A stretch of DNA of 64,000 nt from an uncultured Prevotellaceae bacterium (GTDB taxonomy: Bacteria > Bacteroidota > Bacteroidia > Bacteroidales > Bacteroidaceae), in assembly GCA_900316575.1 (NCBI GenBank), contig ONDJ01000009.1:1-64000 (forward strand). Reading direction: 5' to 3'. The first letter of the stretch is position 1. Every line of letters begins with the position of its first letter. The notes under the pieces are model-generated. The model made no database searches. It was not told the origin of the DNA and worked only from the letters and a program-made list of their open reading frames with translations. Positions 42,089 to 51,900 of the stretch are shown here, piece by piece. A program made the translations under genes and the position numbers.

Positions 42089-42120
42089 GAAGCCCCCGAA
42101 CAACCACCTTCGGGGGCTTC
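42089..42120 (+). terminator. Hairpin after the tail tube gene
   Basis: A 12-bp perfect stem (42089-42100 with 42109-42120), 8-nt loop, then TTCATTCATT. It probably dampens transcription into the chaperone and tape measure genes. Confidence 0.7.
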
Positions 42121-42136
42121 ATTCATTAAAAGCGAT

Positions 42137-42715
42137 ATGGCAGAGAACGACAACAGCAAATTAGAAGCCTTAGAGCTGGAGCAGAACGAACTACGGCTGA
42201 TGATACAGAACGGCGTTACTTTCGACGTGGACGTAACGCACTACAGGCGTAAGCCGGGCTTTTGGGGCTATTTCCGCAAACGTGAGAAGGTAACGGAAAA
42301 GCGCGTTTTCAAGATTGAAGAACCGACGCTTAACACCTTAGACCGTCTTAGCGCACTTTGGCTGCAAATGGAGATAGACGAAACACGGCTACAGGAAGCG
42401 GACAACCTTAACGCGGCTAAGAAGATGGCTAACAAAGAAGCTAAGCGTTTGGCGGAAGTGGTAGCTACCGCAGTCTTAGGCGAAGACTATTACACGGCGA
42501 TCGACAAAGGCGGCTACTTCAAGAGAACTGAAAACAAACAGGAGCTTAAGCGGCTTACTTCCTTATTCCTTCATACTATTAAACCTTCCGAGTTAATCAC
42601 GCTGGCGGTACTTATTACCAACGTCAGCAACTTAGGGGATTTTATAAACTCTATAAGATTGATGAGCGTAACACGCACCAGCGACCCGACGCATCTTATA
42701 GAGCCACAGGACTAA
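42137..42715 (+). CDS. Tail assembly chaperone (gpG-like part)
   Basis: The 192-aa product sits between the tail tube and tape measure genes. The middle has 'LNTLDRLSALWLQMEIDETRLQEADNLN', and the C-terminal half is helical with 'LTSLFLHTIKPSELITLAVLI'. The open -1 frame that overlaps its end and runs almost to the tape measure start is the expected gpGT arrangement. Confidence 0.75.
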   Translation: MAENDNSKLEALELEQNELRLMIQNGVTFDVDVTHYRRKPGFWGYFRKREKVTEKRVFKIEEPTLNTLDRLSALWLQMEIDETRLQEADNLNAAKKMANKEAKRLAEVVATAVLGEDYYTAIDKGGYFKRTENKQELKRLTSLFLHTIKPSELITLAVLITNVSNLGDFINSIRLMSVTRTSDPTHLIEPQD

Positions 42716-42930
42716 AAAGCCCATACGGCCGCCGGGGCTCGGTTTGTGCGCACTTCGGTTGGACGTTGGACTACTTACTACACGGCATTTCGTGGGGTAC
42801 GGTACAAAGGATGCTTATAGACGCGCCCAGCGTTGAGGAAACAGGAGCAAAGAAAGGCGACACGCAGATAAAGCTGACAGAAGACAACGCTGGCGAAGTT
42901 CTTAATTTGATTAACAAATTAAACCGATAA
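42583..42930 (+). CDS. Tail assembly chaperone extension read by -1 frameshift (gpT-like)
   Basis: A 115-codon open stretch in the -1 frame has no usable ATG. It contains 'GFYKLYKIDERNTHQRPDASYRATGLKSPYGRRGSVCAHFGWTLDYLLHGISW', which looks like a real folded segment, and ends 4 nt before the tape measure ATG. A fusion made by ribosomal slippage within 42583-42715 would follow the rule for siphovirus tail chaperones. I did not find a canonical slippery heptamer. Confidence 0.55.
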   Translation, partial: TFRVNHAGGTYYQRQQLRGFYKLYKIDERNTHQRPDASYRATGLKSPYGRRGSVCAHFGWTLDYLLHGISWGTVQRMLIDAPSVEETGAKKGDTQIKLTEDNAGEVLNLINKLNR

Positions 42931-42934
42931 GAAA

Positions 42935-45900
42935 ATGAATATACAGGGCGGCGGCATTTCCTTCGAGATAAGCGGAACTAACGACAAGTTGTTACGCATA
43001 TTGGAGCAAAGTAAAAGCAGTATGCGGAACTTTAGCGGCGAAGTGAAGAACGGCGGCAAAGATATAGACAGCGCGTTTAACGCTATTACGTCTTCGATAG
43101 CTAAGGCACGGGCGGACTTAGACAAGACCGACGTAGCATGGACGAAGACCTACGAAAACATGACCGCGAAGCTTCAAGCGTTGAAGGCAGCGCGGAACGC
43201 GGCGTTTGAAAGCGGCAACGATAAAGGGTATAGCCAGCTTAACGAACAGATTACAGCATTGGAACGTCAGGTAACACAATGGGAAGCAATAGGCGCGAAG
43301 ATACGCGAAGCCTACGACGAGTTAGACCGAGAAGACGCGGCTATTAGAAGGCAGTACGACAACGCGACCAAAGTAGCACAGGCTCACGGAAGCATCCGTA
43401 GTCAGCTTAGGGAGTGCCGCGAACAGCTTGCACTAATGGAAGCGGACGGCAAGCGCGGAACGGAAGAGTATAAGCGGATGCAGCAGGAAGCAGGAAGGCT
43501 TACTGACGCTTTGGGCGACGCAGCAGCACAGGCGCGTATATTGTCACACGATAACGGGAAGCTGCAGGGCTTTATTAGTGGTATTTCGGGAGTGACAGGC
43601 GCAGTAACAGCGGCGCAGGGCGCAATGTCGCTTTTTATTGGCGAGAACGAGAACCTACAGAAAGCCATGCTAAAAGTACAGAGCCTTATGAGCATTACAA
43701 TGGGCTTACAGCAGGTTTACAACACCCTTAACAAAGATAGCGCGTTTATGCTTGTTGTCGTGGCAAAGGCTAAGGACTTGCTTACGGCGGCTAACGCACG
43801 TTTGGCGACGGCTTTGGGTATTTCCACCGTAGCGGCAAAGGCTTTAATGGCTACGCTTACGCTGGGGCTTTCCGCAGCTATTACGGCTATTATTGTACTT
43901 ATTTCCAAGTTAAGCACGAAGAGCCAAGAAGCCACAAAGGACACACAGGCGATGAAAAAAGCCTTTAACGAATACTATACGGCAACCGCCACCAATTCGG
44001 GCAATTTGGTAGGAAAGTACCAGCAGCTACGCTACGAATACTCGCAGCTTAAGAGCGAACACGAAAAAAACGAGTGGATAAATGCGAACGAAAGCGCGTT
44101 TAACGGTTTGGGGTTAGCCGTAAATAACGTAACGGACGCAGATAATATCTTTGTCTATAATACGGCGAAGGTTGTTAAGGCGTTGGAGTTACGCGCTAAG
44201 GCTATGGCGTTACAGGAACTTCAAATGAAGGCTTACGAAGAATACTATAAGAAGATTGTGAACGCAGACAACACCGTTAAGGGCGGCGGCTATTATACAC
44301 CATACAAGGGAGGAATCATAAATACGACAATAGGAGTAATGCCGGACGAGTGGAGAAAAGCCGGAGTAACCAACGAAGAAGCAGGTTATACATGGGGCGG
44401 CGGCTACAGCGGTGCTGGCTGGTTTAAGCCTACACAGGCGGCAATAGACAAGATTAACGCCTACCGCATACAAAAGGCACGGGAAACAAACCGAGCAATA
44501 CACAGCGACGCGCAAGCTATTCTTAACGAGACGCTGGACTATGTGAAGAATGAAATACAGCTTACGGAAGCCGAACTTAAAGAACTTGACATATTGAGGG
44601 CTGGCGGTAGCAGAAGCGGTAGCAGAAGCGGAAGCGGTAGCGGAAGCGGTAGCGGAAGCGGTAGCGGAAGCGGAAGCGGTAGCGGAAGCGGAAGCGGTAG
44701 CGGAAGCGGAACGGGTGAGGAAAAAGACCCTTACGCAGAAATGCTCGAAATGCGTAAGGCTCTTTACGCAAAATATAGCAAGTGGGTACAGAGTGAAGAC
44801 GAAACCGTAAGGGCTGCAGCCAATACGGAGTTTGCCGCTTTGTTGGAAGAGGGAACCAGCTATTTAGACTTCTTGACTAAGCAGCGCGACGAATTGACGG
44901 CGAAGGAAAAGAAGACGGCGGAAGACATACACAAACTCCAGCTTCTTAACAACGAGATTGCAGAAACCACAAAACAAACGGTACTTTCCGACTTCGACAG
45001 GCAGCTACAGGAAGAGTTAGCAGCTTGCAAGACTATAGGCGAAATGCTTAACGTTATTCAGAAGCGACGCGACGAGCTTAGCAACGATAATAGCGATATA
45101 GACACGGGCAAGAAAGACATCCTCAACCTTACTGAGGAAAGCGTGGAGCAACAGGCTAAGGAGGAAACGGCGGAGCTTCTACAGGAATACGCCAGCTACC
45201 TAAACGAAAAACTTATCTTTGAAGAGAGCTACGCTCGGAAGCGCGAACTACTTACGAAGCAGCTTGCAGCGGCAACCAGCGACCAAGAAAGAGCCGTAGC
45301 CGAAGCAGCCTTAGCAGGGCTGGAGCGTAAACGTAAGGAGTACGAACAGCGCAGCGCAAGCGAGAGGTACGACGAGCTAAAGCAGCGGTATCAGACATAT
45401 CAGCAGCAGCTGACAGAGATACAAAAAAAGTACCAAGAAGAGCGAGAGGAAGCCCAGCGTAACGGCAACTTAGCCATGATTACGCAGATAAACGCGAAGG
45501 AACAGGCGGAAATAAGCAAGCTTGCAGCCGAGAAGCTAAGGCAGACCGAAAGCTGGAATCAGTTGTTTAGCGACCTTAGTACGCTTTCGTCGAAAACCAT
45601 TAACAAGCTCATGGCGGATATTAACGCCCAAAAGGTAACGCTCTCCGCGCAGTTCAACCCGGCAGACTTGAAGGCTATTAACGACCAGCTACAGAAAGCC
45701 AAAGACGAGCTGCACAAGCGTAACCCGTTCTTAGCACTACGCGACGGGCTTAAGGAGCTACGCGCAGCCATGAACGCGGAAAAGCTGTTAGATAGTAACG
45801 ACCCGTTTATTAAGTCTTTGGAAGACAAGAAGGCGCAATATAAGCAGTATTCCGAAGCCGTACAGAGTGATGACGAAGCGACAGCGAACGCAGCTGAGCA

Positions 45901-47218
45901 AGCTTACGCAGACCTTCTTAAACAGGGTAGCAGCTATATAGACTACCTGCGCCGCAGGATAGCAGAGCTTAACGAACAGAAGATTAAGTTAGGCGTAGAG
46001 TTTGAAGGCGACGCGGAGCTGGCAAAGCTTGAAGCAGCCCTTAACAGAGAGACAGGCGCAACGAAGACGTTTAAGGAAGGGCTTAAGGACATCTTCGCCA
46101 GCGTTAGCAGTACGATCGACTTTGTTGGCGGAACTTTCGACAGCGTGGTAGGCGGAATGAAGAAAATGGGTATAGCTATGGACGAGGAAACCGAACACGT
46201 CTTAGGCGACATTTCCAACATGATGAGCAGCGCAAGCCAAGTAGCGCAGGGTATAGCGACAGGCAACCCGTTAAGCATTATACAGGGTTCGGTAGGCTTT
46301 TTGTCTTCCGCTTTCGATTTGTTCAACAGCAGAGACAAAAAAGCGGAGAAGAGCATCAAGCAGCACGAAAAAGCCGTTACACGTCTGGGAAGGGCTTACG
46401 CAGCACTACAGCACGAAGTAGATAAGGCGTTAGGCGAAACGGTTTACCAAAACCAAAGCGCGATGATACGCAACCTTAGAGCGCAGCAGAACGAACTACG
46501 CGGAATTATTGAAGACGAGAAGAGCAAGAAAAAAACCGATTGGGATAGAATCGAGGAATGGGAAGAGAAGATAGCAGCCGCCAGCCGTGAGATTGAAGAA
46601 ATTGTAGCCGATATTACGAAGAGTATCACGCAGACCGACGCGAAGAGCGCAGCCGACGAGTTAGGCGAAGCCCTTATTAACGCCTTTGAGGGTGGAACGA
46701 GCGCGGCAGAGGCTTTCGACAAGGTATCGGGCGACATTCTACGTAACGCAGTCCTAAACGCCCTTAAGTTGCGGTTCTTAGAGGAGCCGCTACAGGACGC
46801 TATCAAGCAGCTACAGCGCGACATGGGATTTGACAGCGAAGGAAACGGCGCATTTGACGGTTTAACGGAAGCGGAACAGAAACGCTTTAGGGATAGTGTA
46901 GCAAAAGCTGGGGCAAACTTCGCCGAAGCCTTCAAGGTTTACGAAAACCTGTTTAACGAGCTTAACGAGAAAGACCCCAACACACTAAGCGGAGCTATAA
47001 AGGGAGCAAGCCAAGAAAGTATAGATTTGCTTGCAGGACAGGCTAACGCGGTACGCATGAACCAAGTAACATCGTTAGACCTCCTACGCCAGCAGCTAAC
47101 AAGGCTTTCCAACATTGACACAAATGTAGGCGTTATAGCGGCGCGTCTGCTTACGATAATTAACAGGCTTACAGCCCCTGCAGACGACGGGCTAAGAGGA
47201 CAGGGAATAACAGATTAA
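42935..47218 (+). CDS. Tail tape measure protein
   Basis: The 1427-aa product is mainly alpha-helical. It has coiled coils (about 20-200, 640-960), a hydrophobic membrane-active-like region (about 245-330, 'GISTVAAKALMATLTLGLSAAITAIIVLI'), a Ser-Gly repeat linker (about 558-592) and a second helical half (about 960-1427). It sets tail length; at the rule-of-thumb 1.5 angstrom per residue it would give a tail of about 210 nm. No lytic domain is recognised. Confidence 0.93.
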   Translation: MNIQGGGISFEISGTNDKLLRILEQSKSSMRNFSGEVKNGGKDIDSAFNAITSSIAKARADLDKTDVAWTKTYENMTAKLQALKAARNAAFESGNDKGYSQLNEQITALERQVTQWEAIGAKIREAYDELDREDAAIRRQYDNATKVAQAHGSIRSQLRECREQLALMEADGKRGTEEYKRMQQEAGRLTDALGDAAAQARILSHDNGKLQGFISGISGVTGAVTAAQGAMSLFIGENENLQKAMLKVQSLMSITMGLQQVYNTLNKDSAFMLVVVAKAKDLLTAANARLATALGISTVAAKALMATLTLGLSAAITAIIVLISKLSTKSQEATKDTQAMKKAFNEYYTATATNSGNLVGKYQQLRYEYSQLKSEHEKNEWINANESAFNGLGLAVNNVTDADNIFVYNTAKVVKALELRAKAMALQELQMKAYEEYYKKIVNADNTVKGGGYYTPYKGGIINTTIGVMPDEWRKAGVTNEEAGYTWGGGYSGAGWFKPTQAAIDKINAYRIQKARETNRAIHSDAQAILNETLDYVKNEIQLTEAELKELDILRAGGSRSGSRSGSGSGSGSGSGSGSGSGSGSGSGSGSGTGEEKDPYAEMLEMRKALYAKYSKWVQSEDETVRAAANTEFAALLEEGTSYLDFLTKQRDELTAKEKKTAEDIHKLQLLNNEIAETTKQTVLSDFDRQLQEELAACKTIGEMLNVIQKRRDELSNDNSDIDTGKKDILNLTEESVEQQAKEETAELLQEYASYLNEKLIFEESYARKRELLTKQLAAATSDQERAVAEAALAGLERKRKEYEQRSASERYDELKQRYQTYQQQLTEIQKKYQEEREEAQRNGNLAMITQINAKEQAEISKLAAEKLRQTESWNQLFSDLSTLSSKTINKLMADINAQKVTLSAQFNPADLKAINDQLQKAKDELHKRNPFLALRDGLKELRAAMNAEKLLDSNDPFIKSLEDKKAQYKQYSEAVQSDDEATANAAEQAYADLLKQGSSYIDYLRRRIAELNEQKIKLGVEFEGDAELAKLEAALNRETGATKTFKEGLKDIFASVSSTIDFVGGTFDSVVGGMKKMGIAMDEETEHVLGDISNMMSSASQVAQGIATGNPLSIIQGSVGFLSSAFDLFNSRDKKAEKSIKQHEKAVTRLGRAYAALQHEVDKALGETVYQNQSAMIRNLRAQQNELRGIIEDEKSKKKTDWDRIEEWEEKIAAASREIEEIVADITKSITQTDAKSAADELGEALINAFEGGTSAAEAFDKVSGDILRNAVLNALKLRFLEEPLQDAIKQLQRDMGFDSEGNGAFDGLTEAEQKRFRDSVAKAGANFAEAFKVYENLFNELNEKDPNTLSGAIKGASQESIDLLAGQANAVRMNQVTSLDLLRQQLTRLSNIDTNVGVIAARLLTIINRLTAPADDGLRGQGITD
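44611..44712 (+). repeat. Ser-Gly-coding minisatellite in the tape measure gene
   Basis: GGTAGC / GGAAGC hexamers are repeated about 15 times in frame, encoding a Ser-Gly (and Arg at the start) linker. Slippage by any number of units would keep the frame. Confidence 0.85.
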
Positions 47219-47230
47219 CGATAACAGCGC

Positions 47231-47740
47231 ATGGAACTAAAGGAACTAAAGGAACTAAGAAAGGCTTTAGCCGCAGAAGCGAAGGCGGCTGGCATTTGTT
47301 CGGAGTGGTACAATTACATTCTGAGCGCACAGAATAAGGAAAGGCTTTTAGCCCTATACTTCAAAGGCTTTGACTTTGTGGAAGAAAACGACTTCCCAAG
47401 CGAGCCATTACGAAGAGAGTTTGACGATATAAGACGGCATTACAACGTATATGAAAACGAGCCGTTCAGAGTAACGAACACGAGGCGACTTGTAGCCTAC
47501 ACGGGGGCAACAGGTAAGGCGGCGTTCAATTCCTACGCAGTAGGTCAGATTTGGGCGCGTAAGGGTTCAGACGTACACGTAGAAGCCAGCGAACACAGCT
47601 ATGTAAATGTTTACGTAGTGGAAGGCGCAACGGTACACATCAAGGCTACAGGAAAAAGCCGCGTTATGGTATTCCTTTACGGCGGAAAGGTAACGCAGGA
47701 AGCGAAAGAAGACGCAGTAATAACAATTAAAGAAAAGTAA
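47231..47740 (+). CDS. Tail-associated protein with repeat-like C-terminal half
   Basis: The 169-aa product starts with a Lys/Glu/Leu helix (first 20 residues, a short tandem 'KELKELR'). The last 70 residues ('SYAVGQIWARKGSDVHVEASEHSYVNVYVVEGATVHIKATGKSRVMVFLYGG') show short regular strands like a beta-solenoid. It lies between tape measure and distal tail genes. Its function is inferred to be tail-related, but I do not recognise a family. Confidence 0.65.
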   Translation: MELKELKELRKALAAEAKAAGICSEWYNYILSAQNKERLLALYFKGFDFVEENDFPSEPLRREFDDIRRHYNVYENEPFRVTNTRRLVAYTGATGKAAFNSYAVGQIWARKGSDVHVEASEHSYVNVYVVEGATVHIKATGKSRVMVFLYGGKVTQEAKEDAVITIKEK

Positions 47741-47741
47741 C

Positions 47742-48959
47742 ATGGCATTAGAACAGAATTTAATACTTAACCTTCCCTTCGACGAAGCGGCAGGTTCTAC
47801 GGTTGCTTACGACTATTCGCAACACCGATACGATGCAGCTGTACACGATAGCAGCTTTATAGGCGGAAAGCAGGGCAACTGCATACACTTCGACGGCGAA
47901 GGAAGCGCGGATATTACGCAGAACATTCTGAACCTTTCGGGAAACTTTACCATATTGGCATGGTTGAAGGCGAACACCTACCCGGACGGGCATACAGGAA
48001 GACGTATAGGAATGTTTTGTAATACGGCACTTCTTGACGGTTCGCGCGATTTGTGGATAGACGTAGAACCCGAAAGCTGGGGCTTCTTTGTCATCCGTAA
48101 GACAGGTAACAACGTTTCCCTGTACTTAAACACCCAGCCTATAGGTGCGGTAACACTTCCCAGCACACTAACGGGAATAAGCCTCTTGCAGGACGTATAC
48201 GGAACGGGATACGCCTACGCGGATTTGGACGAAGTGAAGATTTACGACGTAGCCCTGTCTGACGAGGAAATAGAAGCGGAGCTTAACAGCATTTCGCAGC
48301 TTGAATACTACTTAGAGGGCGTAAACCTTAAGGAGTACGGCATCCGGGTAGAAAGCAGTACGGGCGTTTTGGATTTGCCGAAGCTTAAAACCCCGGCTTC
48401 TAACGATTGGGCGGACTATCACGGCAAAGTAATAGACCTGACGGCGAAGCGTTACGAAGAGCGCGAAATTACGCTTAATTGTTGGATGAAGGCGACAGGA
48501 AAGATGGACTTCACGGAAAGGCTTAACAGGCTTTACGAAGTGTTCAGAAAGGATGGAACGCAGCGGCTTATGATTGCAATACACCCGACGAAGCCGCTTG
48601 TTTATGAAGTCTATTGCGAAGACGGCGTAGCACCTTCCAAGCGTTGGCACGACGACAAGATGATAGGCACGTTTGCGCTTAAGCTTAAAGAACCCGACCC
48701 CGTGAAGCGCGTAGTACGACACCAGCGGCTCGGCGTTTCTTCTTCGCAGCTTACTATAGCGTTCAAGAGCGACAAGATGGTAAACATATATTGGGGCGAC
48801 GGAAGCGTAGATTACGACGTTTACGGCGACCATACAGGCGCGAATGCTATTACGCACACCTACCAAGACAACGGCATCTATTACGCCGTTTTGGGCGGAG
48901 TGATTGAGGAAATGGAAGACTTCAACACCAGCGGAATTTTAGTATGGAACAAATTGTAA
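47742..48959 (+). CDS. Distal tail protein with N-terminal LamG-like domain
   Basis: The 405-aa product has residues 1-190 as a LamG/concanavalin-like jelly roll ('NLPFDEAAGSTVAYDYSQHRYDAAVHDSSFI' to 'YADLDEVKIYDVALSDEEIEAEL'). Residues 200-320 are Dit-like ('DLTAKRYEEREITLNCWMKATGKMDF', 'LMIAIHPTKPLVYEVYCEDG'). Residues 325-400 are PKD-like. The fusion suggests a distal-tail ring with sugar-binding domains for surface polysaccharide. It overlaps the next gene by 16 nt. Confidence 0.75.
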   Translation: MALEQNLILNLPFDEAAGSTVAYDYSQHRYDAAVHDSSFIGGKQGNCIHFDGEGSADITQNILNLSGNFTILAWLKANTYPDGHTGRRIGMFCNTALLDGSRDLWIDVEPESWGFFVIRKTGNNVSLYLNTQPIGAVTLPSTLTGISLLQDVYGTGYAYADLDEVKIYDVALSDEEIEAELNSISQLEYYLEGVNLKEYGIRVESSTGVLDLPKLKTPASNDWADYHGKVIDLTAKRYEEREITLNCWMKATGKMDFTERLNRLYEVFRKDGTQRLMIAIHPTKPLVYEVYCEDGVAPSKRWHDDKMIGTFALKLKEPDPVKRVVRHQRLGVSSSQLTIAFKSDKMVNIYWGDGSVDYDVYGDHTGANAITHTYQDNGIYYAVLGGVIEEMEDFNTSGILVWNKL

Positions 48960-51900
48960 TAACACACCCAAACGGGGAACACATGCACCTGTTCAGCAAG
49001 CAACGCCCCAGCGCGATAAGCAAAGCTACTCACAAAGTAGCTTTGCTTTCCGACGATTTGGTAAGCCTTACGGTAGTAAGCGCGGAGCCGTTAAGCTTTG
49101 ACTTTGGCGACACTATTACGGTTTTCGGCAAAGCCTACAAGCTTAACCAGCTACCCGAACCGATCAAAGAAGGGGAACGCCGATTTACCTACGAACTAAC
49201 CTTAGAGGGCGCACAATACGACTTAATAGACGTTATCTATAAGCTTCCCGAAGGTTGCTACGGCGAACAGCTTTACGGCGACTTGCAGGCACACATGACC
49301 GCACTGCTTTGGAATATAAACAGAATATACCCTAACAAGTGGGTATTAGGTACTGTTCCAACGGGTACGCCGTACAAGAACCTAAACGCTACGGGTAAGA
49401 ACTGCCTACAGGTTTTGCAGGAGTATTGCAGCGAGTTTAACGTAGAGTTTGAAGTAGTGTTTAACGCTACGAACAACACATATACGCTGAATATAAAGAA
49501 CCGGGTAGGCGGTACTTTTTCCCGGACGCTTAGGTACGGACGCGGCAAAGGTTTGTATAAGCTGCAGCGTAAGAACGTCAATAACGCAGGTATTACGACG
49601 CGCCTGTACGCCTACGGAAGTAGCAGAAACTTAGGTGACAACTACGGACACAATAAACTTTGTCTTCCCGGAACCACGCGCCTAACGTCGTATGTTGAAG
49701 ACGCTACGAATAAGGCACGCTACGGAGTGAAGGAAAATGAAAAGACCTTCGACGACATCCAGCCCGAAAGAGTAGGAACCGTTACAGCCATTGCCAGCGG
49801 AAACGTGCTTAAGTTCTACGATAACACCATGTTCGATTTGAACGCGAAGCGTCAGGACGGAAGCACTATCTACCTTATTGCGAACACGACGACAAAAATT
49901 ACCTTCCAAACGGGCGGTTTAGCCGGGTATTCCTTCGATATACACAGCTACAACCACACTACGCACGAATTTGTTATTAACAAGTTCCAAGACGAAAACG
50001 GCTTAGTATTCCCTAACGATAGTTCTGCAGCCTTCCAAGTTGCAGTAGGCGACAAATATATTATCGAAGACATTAACCTGCCTTCGCAGTATATTACGGA
50101 CGCAGAAGCACGGCTTTTGGAAAAGGCGCAGGAAGAGTTAGCGAAGGTTTGCCAGCCACAGGTAAGCTACGCTTTGGAGTTAGACCAAGAGTTTTTTATT
50201 AACGTATTCGGGCGCGAAGTTCCTACGGAGGTTTTGCACGTTGGCGACGCTATACACATCATCGACGAGCAGATAGGCGTAGATAAGGAAATAAGGATTA
50301 CACGGATAGAACGCGACCTATTGAAGCCGCACGCCTATACGGTACAGCTTTCCGATACGGTAACAAAGAACACCAGCACGCGCATCCTTAACGAGTTACA
50401 GGACATACACGAAATTATCTATAACAACGGGCTTGCGAACCCTACCGTAGCGCGTAGAAGGTGGAAGACGGCGCAGGAACTACTAAGCATGATGTTTGAC
50501 CCGGACGGCGACTATTACACGGAAAGGATTAAGCCGCTTTCGATTGACACCTCCATGCTTGCAGTAGGAGCAAAAAGCCAGCAGTTTGTATTAAAGAACG
50601 TAACCTTTGAACCGAACTATAACGGAAGCTACGTTTACTTACGGATTTCAGCCGGGCAACTGATACACTACACTATCAGCGAAGAGGGCGTAGTAACGTG
50701 GAGTTTGTCAGCGGCAACTATAACACTCGACACTACATCGGCTTACTATATATACGCACGTTGCAACAGGGCGGACGGACAGGCAAGCTGGTTAGTGACT
50801 ACGCAGCAGATTAAGACGGAAGCACAGGCAAGCTACTACCATTTCCTTATAGGAACCGTAAGCAGCCCGGAAGTTGATAGTACAACCTTACAGGCAGTCC
50901 GCACCGTTTCGCTAACCTACGGCTTTAGCACCGTAAACGGGAGGTACATTAAAACGGGCAGGATTGAAAGTACTGCTGGAAATTGTTACTTCGATTTGGA
51001 TAACAACCAAATCGGAGGCGTTTTGCAGTTCGTGAAGTCAGACGGCACGGTAGGCAACGTAGCGGACATCAACACCAAAGCCGACGACGCTAAGGATTAT
51101 ATAGACAACACCCTGCCCGACATATTGGACGGCATACAGGCGCAATTAGACGGGCAAATAGAACAATTCTTCTACGACTACGACCCTACGGACGCGACAG
51201 AGCCAACCAGCACATGGATAGCAGAGGACACGCGGACAGGAACGTACACGGAGCGCGAAAAGCACTTAGGCGACCTATTCTATAACACGGACACGGGTAA
51301 GGTATTCCGCTACGTCAAGATACGCCAACTTGTACCGCCACCTTCGCAGGGCGGCGTACCCGGCATCAGTTGGGTTTATCAGTGGCAGCAACTTTCAGAC
51401 GAAGAGTTAGCGCAAGCCCTACAGCTTGCTAACGACGCTTTGGACTTAGCCAGCGAGAAACGCCGCATATTCGTAACGCAGCCTACGACACCTTACGACG
51501 TAGGCGATTTGTGGGTACAGGGCGGCGCAGGCGACATTATGCGATGCAAGACAGCGCGAGCCAGCGGAAACTACAACGCGAGCGATTGGGAGAAAGCCAG
51601 CAAGTACACAGACGACACCGCGCTAAACACATTTATAAACGGGAACTTCTTAAACACCGTTACTACGCTTACGCAGCAGATAGACGGTAAAATAGAAAGT
51701 TTTTGGAGCGCAAGCGACCCAAGTACGGCATGGAACACGGAAGCCCTTAAGGTAGCGCACGAAGGCGATATGTGGTATAAGACTACGGATAAAACGCTTT
51801 GGCGTTGGGTTGTAGTCTATAATAGCACAACGGGCGTTTTTCAGTCCGCATCATGGCAGAGGATAGAAGACAAAGCCGCGATAAAAGCCTACGAAGCAGC

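Noticed and set aside
44577-44771. Minus-strand frame rich in Arg-Phe-Arg-Tyr opposite the Ser-Gly tract
   Set aside because: It is the mirror translation of the repeat inside the tape measure gene.
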